Below, in pieces: positions 28,948-37,122 of a DNA stretch of 64,000 nt (its first letter is position 1; each line of letters begins with the position of its first letter). This DNA is from Lysobacter firmicutimachus. GTDB taxonomy: Bacteria > Pseudomonadota > Gammaproteobacteria > Xanthomonadales > Xanthomonadaceae. Made by a program: the position numbers and the translations under genes. Location of the stretch: contig NZ_JBANDL010000002.1 in assembly GCF_037027445.1 (NCBI RefSeq), positions 1,240,001 through 1,304,000 of the forward strand. The letters run 5' to 3'. The notes below the pieces were generated by a model. The model searched no databases and was not told where the DNA came from. It was given only the letters and a program-made list of their open reading frames with translations.

Positions 28948-29400
28948 TCAGCGCGAGGCGACCACCGCCACCGCCGCGGCCAGCGCCAGCCAGATCAGGT
29001 CGGTGCCGCTATTGGCCAGCTGGAACAAGGTCCAGGCGAAATTCGGGCCCAACCGGGTCGAGGACTCCAGCGGACCGAAACCGAGCATGCCGCCGTACTG
29101 GCTCGCGGCGATGCCCCAATTGGCGATCAGCACGATCAGCGCGCTCGCCGCCAATCCCAGACCGGCCCGGCGCGGGCCCGGGCGCCAGCCGCCCAGGCGC
29201 AGCATCCAGGCGATGTCCAGCGCGCCCAGCACCGCCATCCAGCTGCACTGGCGGTCCCAGGCCACCGCCAGCAACACCCAGAACGCGGCGAAACCGACCG
29301 TGCCCAGGGCCAGCAGCAGCCAGGAGAATGCGGTCACCCGGCGTTGCGCGCGCTCGGTCTGGCGGGGGGCACGGGGTTCGGTCGGCACGGCGACGGTCAT
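28948..29400 (-). CDS. Hypothetical membrane protein
   Basis: A 150-residue protein with four hydrophobic segments: about 24-46 (VTAFSWLLLALGTVGFAAFWVLLAVAW without the ends), 52-66, 77-98 (LGLAASALIVLIANWGI) and 125-148. I do not recognise a family. The ATG at 29400 begins MTVAVPTEPRAP; a longer frame upstream overlaps the divergent sufT promoter region and was not used. It lies between a repeat and sufT, with no evident functional partner. Confidence 0.6.
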   Translation of the reverse strand: MTVAVPTEPRAPRQTERAQRRVTAFSWLLLALGTVGFAAFWVLLAVAWDRQCSWMAVLGALDIAWMLRLGGWRPGPRRAGLGLAASALIVLIANWGIAASQYGGMLGFGPLESSTRLGPNFAWTLFQLANSGTDLIWLALAAAVAVVASR

Positions 29401-29501
29401 CGGCGGAACACTGTGGGCGGGGCAAGCCCTACAGCATAGCCGGCCGGGGCCGGTAGAATAGGCCTTCTTGTGCTGCGGCACGGCGTCCCCATCTTTCCGG
29501 C

Positions 29502-30053
29502 ATGTACTCCCGCAGCAGCGAACCCGTCCGTTTCGAGCGCGATTGCGCCGTCGTCATGGTCCCCCAAGGCGAGCAGGTGACCCTGCCGGCCGGCAGCGTG
29601 GGCTACATCACCCAGGCCCTGGGCGGCAGCTACACGGTGTTCGTCGAGGGCAACCTGTTCCGCATCCACGGCCGCGACGCCGACGCCATCGGCAAAGAAC
29701 CGCCGGAACCGCTGGAGCTGCCCGAAGGCGCCGACGACGAAGCGGTCGAACGGCTGGTGTGGCAGCAACTGCGCACCTGCTTCGACCCGGAGATCCCGAT
29801 CAACGTGGTCGAGCTGGGCCTGGTCTACGAAGCGGCGGTCAAGCATCGCGACGACGGCCAGCGCACGGTCGAGGTGCGCATGACCTTGACGGCGCCGGCC
29901 TGCGGCATGGGCGATATCCTGGTCGACGACGTGCGCAGCAAGCTGGAGATGATTCCGACCGTGGCCGAGGCCGATGTCGAACTGGTGTTCGATCCGCCGT
30001 GGAATCGCAACATGATGTCCGAGGCCGCGCGCCTGGAAACCGGCATGCTGTGA
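29502..30053 (+). CDS. sufT: Iron-sulfur cluster assembly protein SufT
   Basis: A 183-residue protein with an N-terminal SufT-specific beta region (about 1-65) and a MIP18/DUF59 domain at about 85-180. Diagnostic sequences are LRTCFDPEIPINVVELGLVYEA and LTAPACGMGDILVDDVRSKL with the conserved Cys, and VFDPPWNRNMMSEAARLETGM at the end. It acts in maturation of iron-sulfur proteins. The rest of a suf operon is not in the window. A -10-like TAGAAT lies at 29454. Confidence 0.9.
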   Translation: MYSRSSEPVRFERDCAVVMVPQGEQVTLPAGSVGYITQALGGSYTVFVEGNLFRIHGRDADAIGKEPPEPLELPEGADDEAVERLVWQQLRTCFDPEIPINVVELGLVYEAAVKHRDDGQRTVEVRMTLTAPACGMGDILVDDVRSKLEMIPTVAEADVELVFDPPWNRNMMSEAARLETGML

Positions 30054-30255
30054 CTGCATCGGCGCCGGGCGGATCCGGCGCCGATCGGCGAACCCGCCGG
30101 CGTCGCGCGCCGAACCGGATGAGCGCCCGCATCGCGATCGCAGGCCTTCGACTGTACGAACGCGTGCGCTGATACAAAAAGCACATTAATTCCCGTTGCG
30201 ACGATCGCCGATCCGTCGCCAACCTGTCGCGATTCCGAAACGTATGGTGCCGATA

Positions 30256-30271
30256 CGTGATCGGACGCACG
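30256..30271. promoter_or_regulatory. CRP/Clp-like site of S8 peptidase 1
   Basis: CGTGATCGGACGCACG matches GTGA-N6-TCAC with one mismatch. Its centre is 39.5 bp upstream of the first base of the candidate -35 at 30303, the same as for the two following S8 genes. Clp is the CRP-family global regulator of lytic exoenzymes in Lysobacter and Xanthomonas. Confidence 0.5.
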
Positions 30272-30302
30272 GGTATGTCCGCAATCGCCCCCGAAGCGCG
30301 CC

Positions 30303-30332
30303 TTGTGAGCGCCGACGACGCACTCGTAGCGT
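30303..30332 (+). promoter_or_regulatory. Candidate promoter of S8 peptidase 1
   Basis: TTGTGA (30303-30308), 18-bp spacer, TAGCGT (30327-30332). The identical -10 and spacer recur before S8 peptidases 2 and 3 and the metzincin gene. It predicts a leader of about 115 nt. Apart from this promoter and the Clp-like site, the 399-bp gap 30054-30452 shows nothing. Confidence 0.55.
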
Positions 30333-30452
30333 GTGCCGCGCGGATCGACGAGTCCGCACGCACTGCGCGAGCCCGTCGCGAAGCCGCCATGCTTCGAACC
30401 GGCCCTCGCGCGCTTACGCCGCATCGCCGGCCTTCGCTTTGGGGGTTCCATC

Positions 30453-32252
30453 ATGTCTTGCCGCAACAAGCCCGCATCCTCGCGCGTCCTGTCGCAACGC
30501 GCTCTTGCCGTCGCCACCGCGACCGCCCTGTCCTGCGCGGCGATGTCCGCCTTCGCCGCAGAGCGCGTCAATCTCTCGTCCTTGAATCAGCACGCGCAGG
30601 ACGAGTTCATCGTCAAGTACCGCGACGGCAGCGCGCAGCGCAGCAGCGCCGCGAGCTTGCAGAGCGCGCTGAGCACGGCCGCGACCGGTTTCTCCGGCAA
30701 GGGCAAGGCGCTCGGCCTCAAGCACCTGCGCCGCATCGCCACCGGATCGGAACTGATCCGCGCCGGGCGCAAGCTCGACCGCGCCGAGGCCGAAGCGCTG
30801 ATGCGCCAGATCGCCGCCGACCCGAACGTCGAGTACGTCGAGCCGAACGCGCGCATGTATCCGTTGATCACGCCCAACGACACCCGCTACGGCGAACAAT
30901 GGGGCTACACCGACGCCGACGCCGGCATCAACGCGCCGAGCGCCTGGGACATCAGCACCGGCACCGGCGTGGTGGTGGCGGTGATCGACACCGGCATCGC
31001 CAGCCACAGCGATCTCAACGCCAACATCCTGCCCGGCTACGACTTCGTCAGCGACGCCGCCGCCGCGCGCGACGGCAACGGCCGCGATTCCAACCCGGCC
31101 GACGAAGGCGACTGGAACAACGCCACCGAGTGCGACTCGCTGTTCCAGGACGTGCCCGCGCGCAACTCCAGCTGGCACGGCACCCATGTCGCCGGCACCA
31201 TCGCCGCGGTGACCAACAACGCCAAGGGCGTGGCGGGCACCGCCTACAACGCCAAGGTCGTGCCGGTGCGCGTGCTGGCCAAGTGCGGCGGCTCGCTGGC
31301 GGACATCGCCGACGCCGTTACCTGGGCCTCGGGCGGAAGCGTGTCCGGCGTGCCGGCCAACGCCAACCCGGCCGAAGTCATCAACATGAGCCTGGGCGGC
31401 GGCGGCAGCTGCAGCGCCACCTACCAGGCCGCGATCGACGGCGCCGTTTCGCGCGGCACCACTGTGGTGGTCGCCGCCGGCAACAACAACGGCAACGCGG
31501 CCAACATCCAGCCGGCGAGCTGCAACAACGTCATCACCGTCGGTGCGGTCGACAGCGCCGGCGCGCGTTCGGTGTGGAGCAGCGCGCAGAAGTCGAACTA
31601 CGGCGCCGTGGTCGACGTCGCCGCGCCGGGCTCGAGCATCCTGTCCACGCTCAACGCCGGCACCACCACGCCGGGCGCGGAGAGCTACGCCTCCTACGGC
31701 GGCACCTCGATGGCGACGCCGCACGTGGCCGGCGTGGTCGCGCTGTTGCAGGCCAAGGCCTCGACCCCGAAGACGCCGGCGGAAATCGAGACGCTGCTGA
31801 AGAACAGCGTGCGCGCGTTCCCGCAGACCCCGGACCAGCCGATCGGCGCGGGCATCGTCAACGCCAAGGCGGCGCTGGACGCGCTCGGCGGTGGCGGCAC
31901 CCCGGGCGCGCAGACCTACAGCAACAGCGCCGACTATGCGATCAACGACAACGCCACGGTCGAAAGCCCGATCACCGTGTCCGGCCGCACCGGCAACGCA
32001 CCGAGCAATGCCTCGGTGTCGGTGAACATCGTCCACACCTATCGCGGCGATCTGAAGGTCGACTTGGTGGCGCCGGACGGCTCGGTCTACACCCTGCTCA
32101 ACTACAACAGCAACGACAGCAGCGACAACGTGGTGGCCACTTACACCCGCGACCTGTCCAGCGAAACCTTGAACGGCACCTGGAAGCTGCGGGTCAACGA
32201 CAACTGGGTCAACGACACCGGCCGCATCGACAGTTGGAGCATCAAGTTCTGA
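30453..32252 (+). CDS. Secreted subtilisin-like S8 peptidase with P-domain (1)
   Basis: A 599-residue exported serine peptidase. Signal peptide is about 1-35 (AMSAFA-AE). An inhibitor I9 propeptide spans about 48-137 (EFIVKYRDGS to EYVEPNARMY), which assists folding and is then removed. The catalytic domain spans about 148-480 with the triad Asp179 (VIDTG), His242 (WHGTHVAG) and Ser419 (GGTSMATPH), and Asn344 as oxyanion residue. The P-domain is at 487-599 ([23 protein letters not shown]). It is probably exported by Sec and the type II system. It has its own promoter and terminator. A 139-bp stretch of the propeptide (30597-30735) is identical to S8 peptidase 2. The ATG at 30453 follows GGGGG, a feature shared by several island genes. 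Confidence 0.95.
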   Translation: MSCRNKPASSRVLSQRALAVATATALSCAAMSAFAAERVNLSSLNQHAQDEFIVKYRDGSAQRSSAASLQSALSTAATGFSGKGKALGLKHLRRIATGSELIRAGRKLDRAEAEALMRQIAADPNVEYVEPNARMYPLITPNDTRYGEQWGYTDADAGINAPSAWDISTGTGVVVAVIDTGIASHSDLNANILPGYDFVSDAAAARDGNGRDSNPADEGDWNNATECDSLFQDVPARNSSWHGTHVAGTIAAVTNNAKGVAGTAYNAKVVPVRVLAKCGGSLADIADAVTWASGGSVSGVPANANPAEVINMSLGGGGSCSATYQAAIDGAVSRGTTVVVAAGNNNGNAANIQPASCNNVITVGAVDSAGARSVWSSAQKSNYGAVVDVAAPGSSILSTLNAGTTTPGAESYASYGGTSMATPHVAGVVALLQAKASTPKTPAEIETLLKNSVRAFPQTPDQPIGAGIVNAKAALDALGGGGTPGAQTYSNSADYAINDNATVESPITVSGRTGNAPSNASVSVNIVHTYRGDLKVDLVAPDGSVYTLLNYNSNDSSDNVVATYTRDLSSETLNGTWKLRVNDNWVNDTGRIDSWSIKF

Positions 32253-32291
32253 GCGTCGTCCGCGGCCGGGGGAGGCCGCGCTCGCCTTACG

Positions 32292-32319
32292 GACCCCGGC
32301 TGCGCCGGGGTCTTTTTTT
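32292..32319 (+). terminator. Rho-independent terminator of S8 peptidase 1
   Basis: GACCCCGGC (32292-32300) pairs with GCCGGGGTC (32304-32312), followed by seven T. This is a strong intrinsic terminator 40 bp after the stop, so the gene is monocistronic. Confidence 0.9.
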
Positions 32320-32545
32320 GGGGGCGCGGATGGCACCGCAGTTCGATAAATGGAATCTATGAATCGTGCGGCCGGAACCGACCGCCGCCCGTACCGTCCG
32401 GAGCCGGCAAGGACGGCCCCGCCTGGCGCGGTTGAGGCCGGAGTGCGAACCTGAATTCAAGGAATTCATCGCATTTTTCGACGAGGGTAGGGGGTTTTGC
32501 CGCGTTTGCGTTGTGATGCCGCGCACGTGGACGCGCTTCTCAATG

Positions 32546-32561
32546 CGTGATTGACTTCACT
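32546..32561. promoter_or_regulatory. CRP/Clp-like site of S8 peptidase 2
   Basis: CGTGATTGACTTCACT contains a perfect GTGA-N6-TCAC dyad, centred 39.5 bp before the first base of the -35 at 32593 and near -75 from the predicted transcription start. That is a plausible class I activation position. Confidence 0.6.
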
Positions 32562-32592
32562 CTTGAACGGGCCACGTCGGCAAGGCGACACC

Positions 32593-32622
32593 TTGCTGTC
32601 ACCGCCCCGCAATCGTTAGCGT
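32593..32622 (+). promoter_or_regulatory. Candidate promoter of S8 peptidase 2
   Basis: TTGCTG, 18-bp spacer, TAGCGT. The following leader folds into a two-tier hairpin at 32630-32662 that is conserved with S8 peptidase 3. The start codon is 136 bp downstream of the -10. Confidence 0.6.
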
Positions 32623-32629
32623 GAATCGA

Positions 32630-32662
32630 GGACGCACACCGGCGCAGGCCGGTGAGGCGTCC
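32630..32662 (+). promoter_or_regulatory. Conserved 5'-leader hairpin of S8 peptidase 2
   Basis: Lower stem GGACGC (32630-32635) with GCGTCC (32657-32662), upper stem CACCGGC (32637-32643) with GCCGGTG (32648-32654). The counterpart at 34922-34959 keeps both stems despite base changes (A-U becomes G-U and an extra pair is added), which argues for a functional RNA fold. It may protect or regulate the protease mRNA. Confidence 0.5.
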
Positions 32663-32758
32663 ACGACCAGCCCGGGCACGGCGAATCTTCGCGGTCCGAC
32701 GACGCACCGGGCGACATCCGCCGCGACCGCGGCCTTCCTGTTTCGGGGGTTAGTTCAG

Positions 32759-34531
32759 ATGTCCGTTCGTGCCAACCGTCGTCGTACCCACCGCATTCAC
32801 GTCCTCGCCGCCGCCACCGCCCTGGTGCTGGGCTCCGCCGGCTCGGCGTTCGCCGCCGAGCGCATCAACCTCGCCGCCCTGGCCAACGAGACCCAGGACG
32901 AGTTCATCGTCAAGTACCGCGACGGCAGCGCGCAGCGCAGCAGCGCCGCGAGCTTGCAGAGCGCGCTGAGCACGGCCGCGACCGGTTTCTCCGGCAAGGG
33001 CAAGGCGCTCGGCCTCAAGCACCTGCGCCGCACCGCGCTGGGTTCGGACCTGGTTCGCGCCGGACGCAAGCTCGACCGCGTCGAAGCCGAGGCGCTGATG
33101 CGCCAGATCGCTGCCGACCCGAACGTCGAGTACGTCGAGCCGAACGCGCGCATGTATCCGCTGGGCACCCCGAACGACACTCGCTTCGGCGAGCAATGGG
33201 GCTACACCGACGCCGACGCCGGCATCAACGCCACCACCGCCTGGGACATCAGCACCGGCACCGGCGTGGTGGTGGCGGTGATCGACACCGGCATCACCAA
33301 CCACAGCGATCTCAACGCCAACATCCTGCCCGGCTACGACTTCGTCAGCGACGCCACCGCCGCGCGCGACGGCAACGGCCGCGATTCCAACCCGGCCGAC
33401 GAAGGCGACTGGTTCAACGCCGGCGAGTGCGGCCGCACCTACGACAGCCCGTCGAGCTGGCACGGCACCCATGTCGCCGGCACCGTCGCCGCGGTGACCA
33501 ACAACGCCAAGGGCGTGGCGGGCACCGCGTACAACGCCAAGGTCGTGCCGGTGCGCGTGCTGGCCAAGTGCGGCGGCTCGCTGGCCGACATCGCCGACGC
33601 CATCACCTGGGCGTCCGGCGGCACCGTGTCCGGCGTGCCGGCCAACGCCAACCCGGCCGAAGTCATCAACATGAGCCTGGGCGGCAGCGGCACCTGCGGC
33701 TCGACCTACCAGGCCGCGATCGACGGCGCCGTCTCGCGCGGCACCACCGTGGTGGTCGCCGCCGGCAACAACAACGGCAACGCCTCCAACGCGCGCCCGG
33801 CCAACTGCAACAACGTCATCACCGTCGGCGCGGTCGACAGCGCCGGCGCGCGTTCGGTATGGAGCAGCACGCAGAAGTCGAACTACGGCGCCGTGGTCGA
33901 CATCGCCGCGCCGGGCTCGAACATCCTGTCCACGCTCAACGCCGGCAGCACCACGCCGGGCGCGGAAAGCTACGCCTCCTACGGCGGTACCTCGATGGCG
34001 ACGCCGCACGTGGCCGGCGTGGTCGCGCTGCTGCAGGCCGCTTCGGCCACGCCGAAGACCCCGGCGCAGATCGAGACCATCCTGAAGAACACCGCGCGTG
34101 CGTTCCCGCAGACCCCGGACCAGCCGATCGGCGTGGGCATCGTCAACGCCAAGGCGGCGCTGGACTCGCTCGGCGGCGGTACCCCGGGCGCGCAGACCTA
34201 TACCAACGGCACCGACTACACGATCAACGACAACGCCACCGTCGACAGCCCGATCACCGTGTCCGGCCGCACCGGCAACGCACCGAGCAACGCCTCGGTG
34301 TCGGTGACGATCTACCACACCTACAAAGGCGACCTGAAGGTCGACCTGGTGGCGCCGGACGGCTCGATCTACAACCTGCACAACCGCACCGGTTCCTCGA
34401 CCGACAACGTCATCGGCACTTACACCGTGAACCTGTCGAGCGAGCCGCTCAACGGCACCTGGAAGCTGCGCGTCAACGACAACGCGGCGCAGGACACCGG
34501 CCGCATCGACACCTGGAGCGTCACCTTCTGA
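32759..34531 (+). CDS. Secreted subtilisin-like S8 peptidase with P-domain (2)
   Basis: A 590-residue tandem paralogue of the preceding gene. Signal peptide is about 1-32 (GSAFA-AE), I9 propeptide about 47-135, and catalytic domain about 145-470 with Asp176, His235 and Ser412. The P-domain is at 480-590, ending in DTGRIDTWSVTF. The propeptide is almost the same as in peptidase 1, while the P-domain's 3' half is closer to peptidase 3, so the gene looks like a mosaic. Against peptidase 1, most changes are in the cysteine-containing loop near residues 220-232, which could affect specificity. The ATG at 32759 follows the leader motif CGGGGGTTAGTTCAG. Confidence 0.95.
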   Translation: MSVRANRRRTHRIHVLAAATALVLGSAGSAFAAERINLAALANETQDEFIVKYRDGSAQRSSAASLQSALSTAATGFSGKGKALGLKHLRRTALGSDLVRAGRKLDRVEAEALMRQIAADPNVEYVEPNARMYPLGTPNDTRFGEQWGYTDADAGINATTAWDISTGTGVVVAVIDTGITNHSDLNANILPGYDFVSDATAARDGNGRDSNPADEGDWFNAGECGRTYDSPSSWHGTHVAGTVAAVTNNAKGVAGTAYNAKVVPVRVLAKCGGSLADIADAITWASGGTVSGVPANANPAEVINMSLGGSGTCGSTYQAAIDGAVSRGTTVVVAAGNNNGNASNARPANCNNVITVGAVDSAGARSVWSSTQKSNYGAVVDIAAPGSNILSTLNAGSTTPGAESYASYGGTSMATPHVAGVVALLQAASATPKTPAQIETILKNTARAFPQTPDQPIGVGIVNAKAALDSLGGGTPGAQTYTNGTDYTINDNATVDSPITVSGRTGNAPSNASVSVTIYHTYKGDLKVDLVAPDGSIYNLHNRTGSSTDNVIGTYTVNLSSEPLNGTWKLRVNDNAAQDTGRIDTWSVTF

Positions 34532-34570
34532 TCGTTGTCGCGGCCAGGGACGGTCGCACCCGCTTCGAGC

Positions 34571-34600
34571 GAACCCCGGCTGCGGCCGGGGTTCGCATTT
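34571..34600 (+). terminator. Hairpin terminator of S8 peptidase 2
   Basis: GAACCCCGGC (34571-34580), four-base loop, GCCGGGGTTC (34585-34594), then GCATTT. The stem is strong and the T-tract weak. Confidence 0.75.
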
Positions 34601-34837
34601 GCGGGCACGGCGGACACGGTCGGCGAACCCGGTTTTGATACAGGTTGCCTATTGAAATTCGTTTGAGAGCGGGCGAAATCCTCCTCCTGAGCGTTCTTTC
34701 GGACTCGCCCGGACCGTTCGCAGCGCGCAGTGCGAACGCGGGAGGTAATTTAGACGCACACCGCATTTTGAGCGCAGGGGTAGGGGGATTTGAGTCGTTT
34801 GCGTTGCGACTATGTGTGAGAAGGCACATTTCTGATA

Positions 34838-34853
34838 CGTGATTCAACTCACT
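34838..34853. promoter_or_regulatory. CRP/Clp-like site of S8 peptidase 3
   Basis: CGTGATTCAACTCACT has a perfect GTGA-N6-TCAC dyad at the same distance from the -35 (34885) as in the two S8 genes before it. Confidence 0.6.
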
Positions 34854-34884
34854 TTTGAAGGGGCGAAATAACGCCGCCGACATC

Positions 34885-34914
34885 TTGCCGACGCACGACT
34901 GCAATCGTTAGCGT
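34885..34914 (+). promoter_or_regulatory. Candidate promoter of S8 peptidase 3
   Basis: TTGCCG, 18-bp spacer, TAGCGT. The sequence CAATCGTTAGCGTGAATCGAGG around the -10 is the same as before S8 peptidase 2. The leader hairpin follows at 34922-34959. Confidence 0.6.
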
Positions 34915-34921
34915 GAATCGA

Positions 34922-34959
34922 GGGCGCGCACCGGCACACGGCCGGTGAGGGGCGCGTCC
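34922..34959 (+). promoter_or_regulatory. Conserved 5'-leader hairpin of S8 peptidase 3
   Basis: Lower stem GGGCGCG (34922-34928) with CGCGTCC (34953-34959), including one G-U pair; upper stem CACCGGC (34929-34935) with GCCGGTG (34941-34947). It has the same architecture as the leader at 32630-32662. Confidence 0.5.
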
Positions 34960-35054
34960 ACGACCAGTCCGGGCGCCGCGGCTCCTCGTCGTGCCGTCGG
35001 TTCACCGGACCAGATCCGCCGCCATCGCGGCTTCCTGTTCGGGGGTTTCCTCAA

Positions 35055-36830
35055 ATGTCCGTCCGTTCCAACCGCATCCACGTCCTCGCCGCCGCCACCG
35101 CCCTGGTGCTGGCGTCGACCGCCGCCGGCTCGGCGTTCGCCGCCGAGCGCGTCAACCTGAGCGGCCTGCAGACCGCCGCCAAGTTCGACCGTTTCATCGT
35201 CAAGTACCGCGACGGCAGCGTCGAGCGCAGCAGCACCGCCAACGTGCAGCGCGCGCTGAGCACCGCCGCCAGCGCCTCCGGCGCCAAGGCCAAGGGCGCC
35301 GCGCTGGGCCTCAAGCATCTGCGCCGCACCGCGATCGGCGCCGACGTGGTGCGCGCCGACCGCGCCCTGGACCGCGCCGAAGCCGAATCGCTGATGCGCC
35401 AGATCGCCGCCGATCCGAACGTGGACTTCGTCGAAGTCGACGTGCGCCGCCATCGCCTGCTGACCCCGAACGACACCCACTACGGCCTCCAGTACGGTTT
35501 CAACGGCACCAACGGCGGTATCCGCGCCGACCAGGCCTGGGACGTCGCCACCGGCACCGGCGCGGTGGTCGCGGTGCTCGACACCGGCATCACCCCGCAC
35601 GGCGACCTGAACGCCAACATCCTGCCGGGCTACGACTTCATCTCCGACACCTTCGTCTCGCGCGACGGCAACGGCCGCGATTCCAACCCGAACGACGAAG
35701 GCGACTGGAACAACGAGACCGAGTGCGACCAGCCGGGCTACGACGTCGGCGCCAGCGATTCCAGCTGGCACGGCACCCACGTCGCCGGCACCGTCGCCGC
35801 GGTGACCAACAACGCCAAGGGCGTGGCCGGCACCGCGTTCAACGCCAAGGTGGTGCCGGTGCGCGTACTGGGCCGCTGCGGCGGCTACGACTCGGACATC
35901 TCCGACGCGATCGTGTGGGCCTCCGGCGGTACCGTGTCCGGCGTGCCGGCCAACGCCAATCCGGCCGAGGTCATCAACCTCAGCCTCGGCGGCGGCGGCG
36001 CCTGTCCGAGCAGCTATCAGAACGCGATCAACGGCGCGGTCGGCCGCGGCACCACGGTGGTGGTCGCCGCCGGCAACGAAAGCGCCAACGTCTCGACCTC
36101 GACCCCGGCCAACTGCGCCAACGTGATCGCGGTCGCCGCGACCACCTCGACCGGCGCCAAGGCCAGCTATTCCAACTACGGCACCGGCATCGACGTGTCG
36201 GCGCCGGGCGACCAGATCGCCTCGACCCATAACGGCGGCACCACCACTCAGGGCGCCGAGCAGTACGTGTACATGAGCGGCACTTCGATGGCCTCGCCGC
36301 ACGTGGCCGGCGTGGTCGCGCTGATGCAGTCGGCGGCGACCACGCCGAAGACGCCGGCCGAGATCGAGAGCATCCTCAAGAGCACCGCGCGCGCGCTGCC
36401 GGGCGCCTGCTCCGGCGGTTGCGGCGCGGGCATCATCAACGCCAAGGCCGCGGTCGACGCGGTGCGCGGCGGCACCCCGGGCGGCGGCACCCAGACCTAC
36501 ACCAACGGCACCGACGTCGCCATCCGCGACAACGCCACGGTGGAAAGCCCGATCACCGTGTCCGGCCGCAGCGGCAACGCGCCGAGCAACGCCAGCATCT
36601 CGGTGACGATCTATCACACCTACAAGGGCGACCTGAAGGTCGACCTGGTGGCGCCGGACGGCTCGATCTACAACCTGCACAACCGCACCGGTTCCTCGAC
36701 CGACAACGTCATCGGCACGTTCACCAAGAACCTGTCGACCGAAGCGCTGAACGGCACCTGGAAGCTGCGCGTGAACGACAACGCCGGCGGCGACGTCGGC
36801 CGCATCGACACCTGGAGCGTGACGTTCTAA
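35055..36830 (+). CDS. Secreted subtilisin-like S8 peptidase with P-domain (3)
   Basis: A 591-residue paralogue, more diverged than the first two. Signal peptide is about 1-29, and the I9 propeptide about 46-135, longer by a few residues and with an Ala/Lys-rich insert near 75-85. Triad residues are Asp176 (VLDTG), His239 and Ser411 (SGTSMASPH). The loop before the P-domain carries Cys-Ser-Gly-Gly-Cys near residues 455-459, which is absent from its paralogues and may form a small disulfide ring. P-domain is at 480-591. About 100 bp of the P-domain (36620-36718) matches peptidase 2 with one mismatch, pointing to gene conversion. The gene has its own promoter and terminator. Confidence 0.95.
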   Translation: MSVRSNRIHVLAAATALVLASTAAGSAFAAERVNLSGLQTAAKFDRFIVKYRDGSVERSSTANVQRALSTAASASGAKAKGAALGLKHLRRTAIGADVVRADRALDRAEAESLMRQIAADPNVDFVEVDVRRHRLLTPNDTHYGLQYGFNGTNGGIRADQAWDVATGTGAVVAVLDTGITPHGDLNANILPGYDFISDTFVSRDGNGRDSNPNDEGDWNNETECDQPGYDVGASDSSWHGTHVAGTVAAVTNNAKGVAGTAFNAKVVPVRVLGRCGGYDSDISDAIVWASGGTVSGVPANANPAEVINLSLGGGGACPSSYQNAINGAVGRGTTVVVAAGNESANVSTSTPANCANVIAVAATTSTGAKASYSNYGTGIDVSAPGDQIASTHNGGTTTQGAEQYVYMSGTSMASPHVAGVVALMQSAATTPKTPAEIESILKSTARALPGACSGGCGAGIINAKAAVDAVRGGTPGGGTQTYTNGTDVAIRDNATVESPITVSGRSGNAPSNASISVTIYHTYKGDLKVDLVAPDGSIYNLHNRTGSSTDNVIGTFTKNLSTEALNGTWKLRVNDNAGGDVGRIDTWSVTF

Positions 36831-36861
36831 GCCGCGCCGCTGCCTGGACAGCGACGCGATG

Positions 36862-36892
36862 GAAACCCCGGCTCCGGCCGGGGTTTCTTTTT
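36862..36892 (+). terminator. Rho-independent terminator of S8 peptidase 3
   Basis: GAAACCCCGGC (36862-36872) pairs with GCCGGGGTTTC (36877-36887), followed by five T. Confidence 0.88.
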
Positions 36893-37122
36893 CCGCCCGC
36901 GCCGTCCGCGCGCCGAGCGAGTAAGCTGAGGCGGCAGGACTCGCGCTTCAGCCGTGGTTAGGGCAGGGAGTTCTTAGATCGTCACGCCGATCGAGGGTTC
37001 ATGCCCGCCGCCGCCGTCCACTGTCGTCGCGGCGTGCCGGTTCGATCCGATCGCCGACCCCGTCCGCCCACTTGGTGCGTTGTCATGAATCGCCCGACTC
37101 ATTCGCCTCAGGAGACGCCCGC

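Noticed and set aside
30257..32362. Overlapping 701-codon frame in S8 peptidase 1, and similar frames in the other peptidase genes
   Set aside because: These frames translate to Arg/Gln/His-rich low-complexity sequence with no motif. The subtilase, metzincin, S1, M14 and M28 frames carry full catalytic sets.
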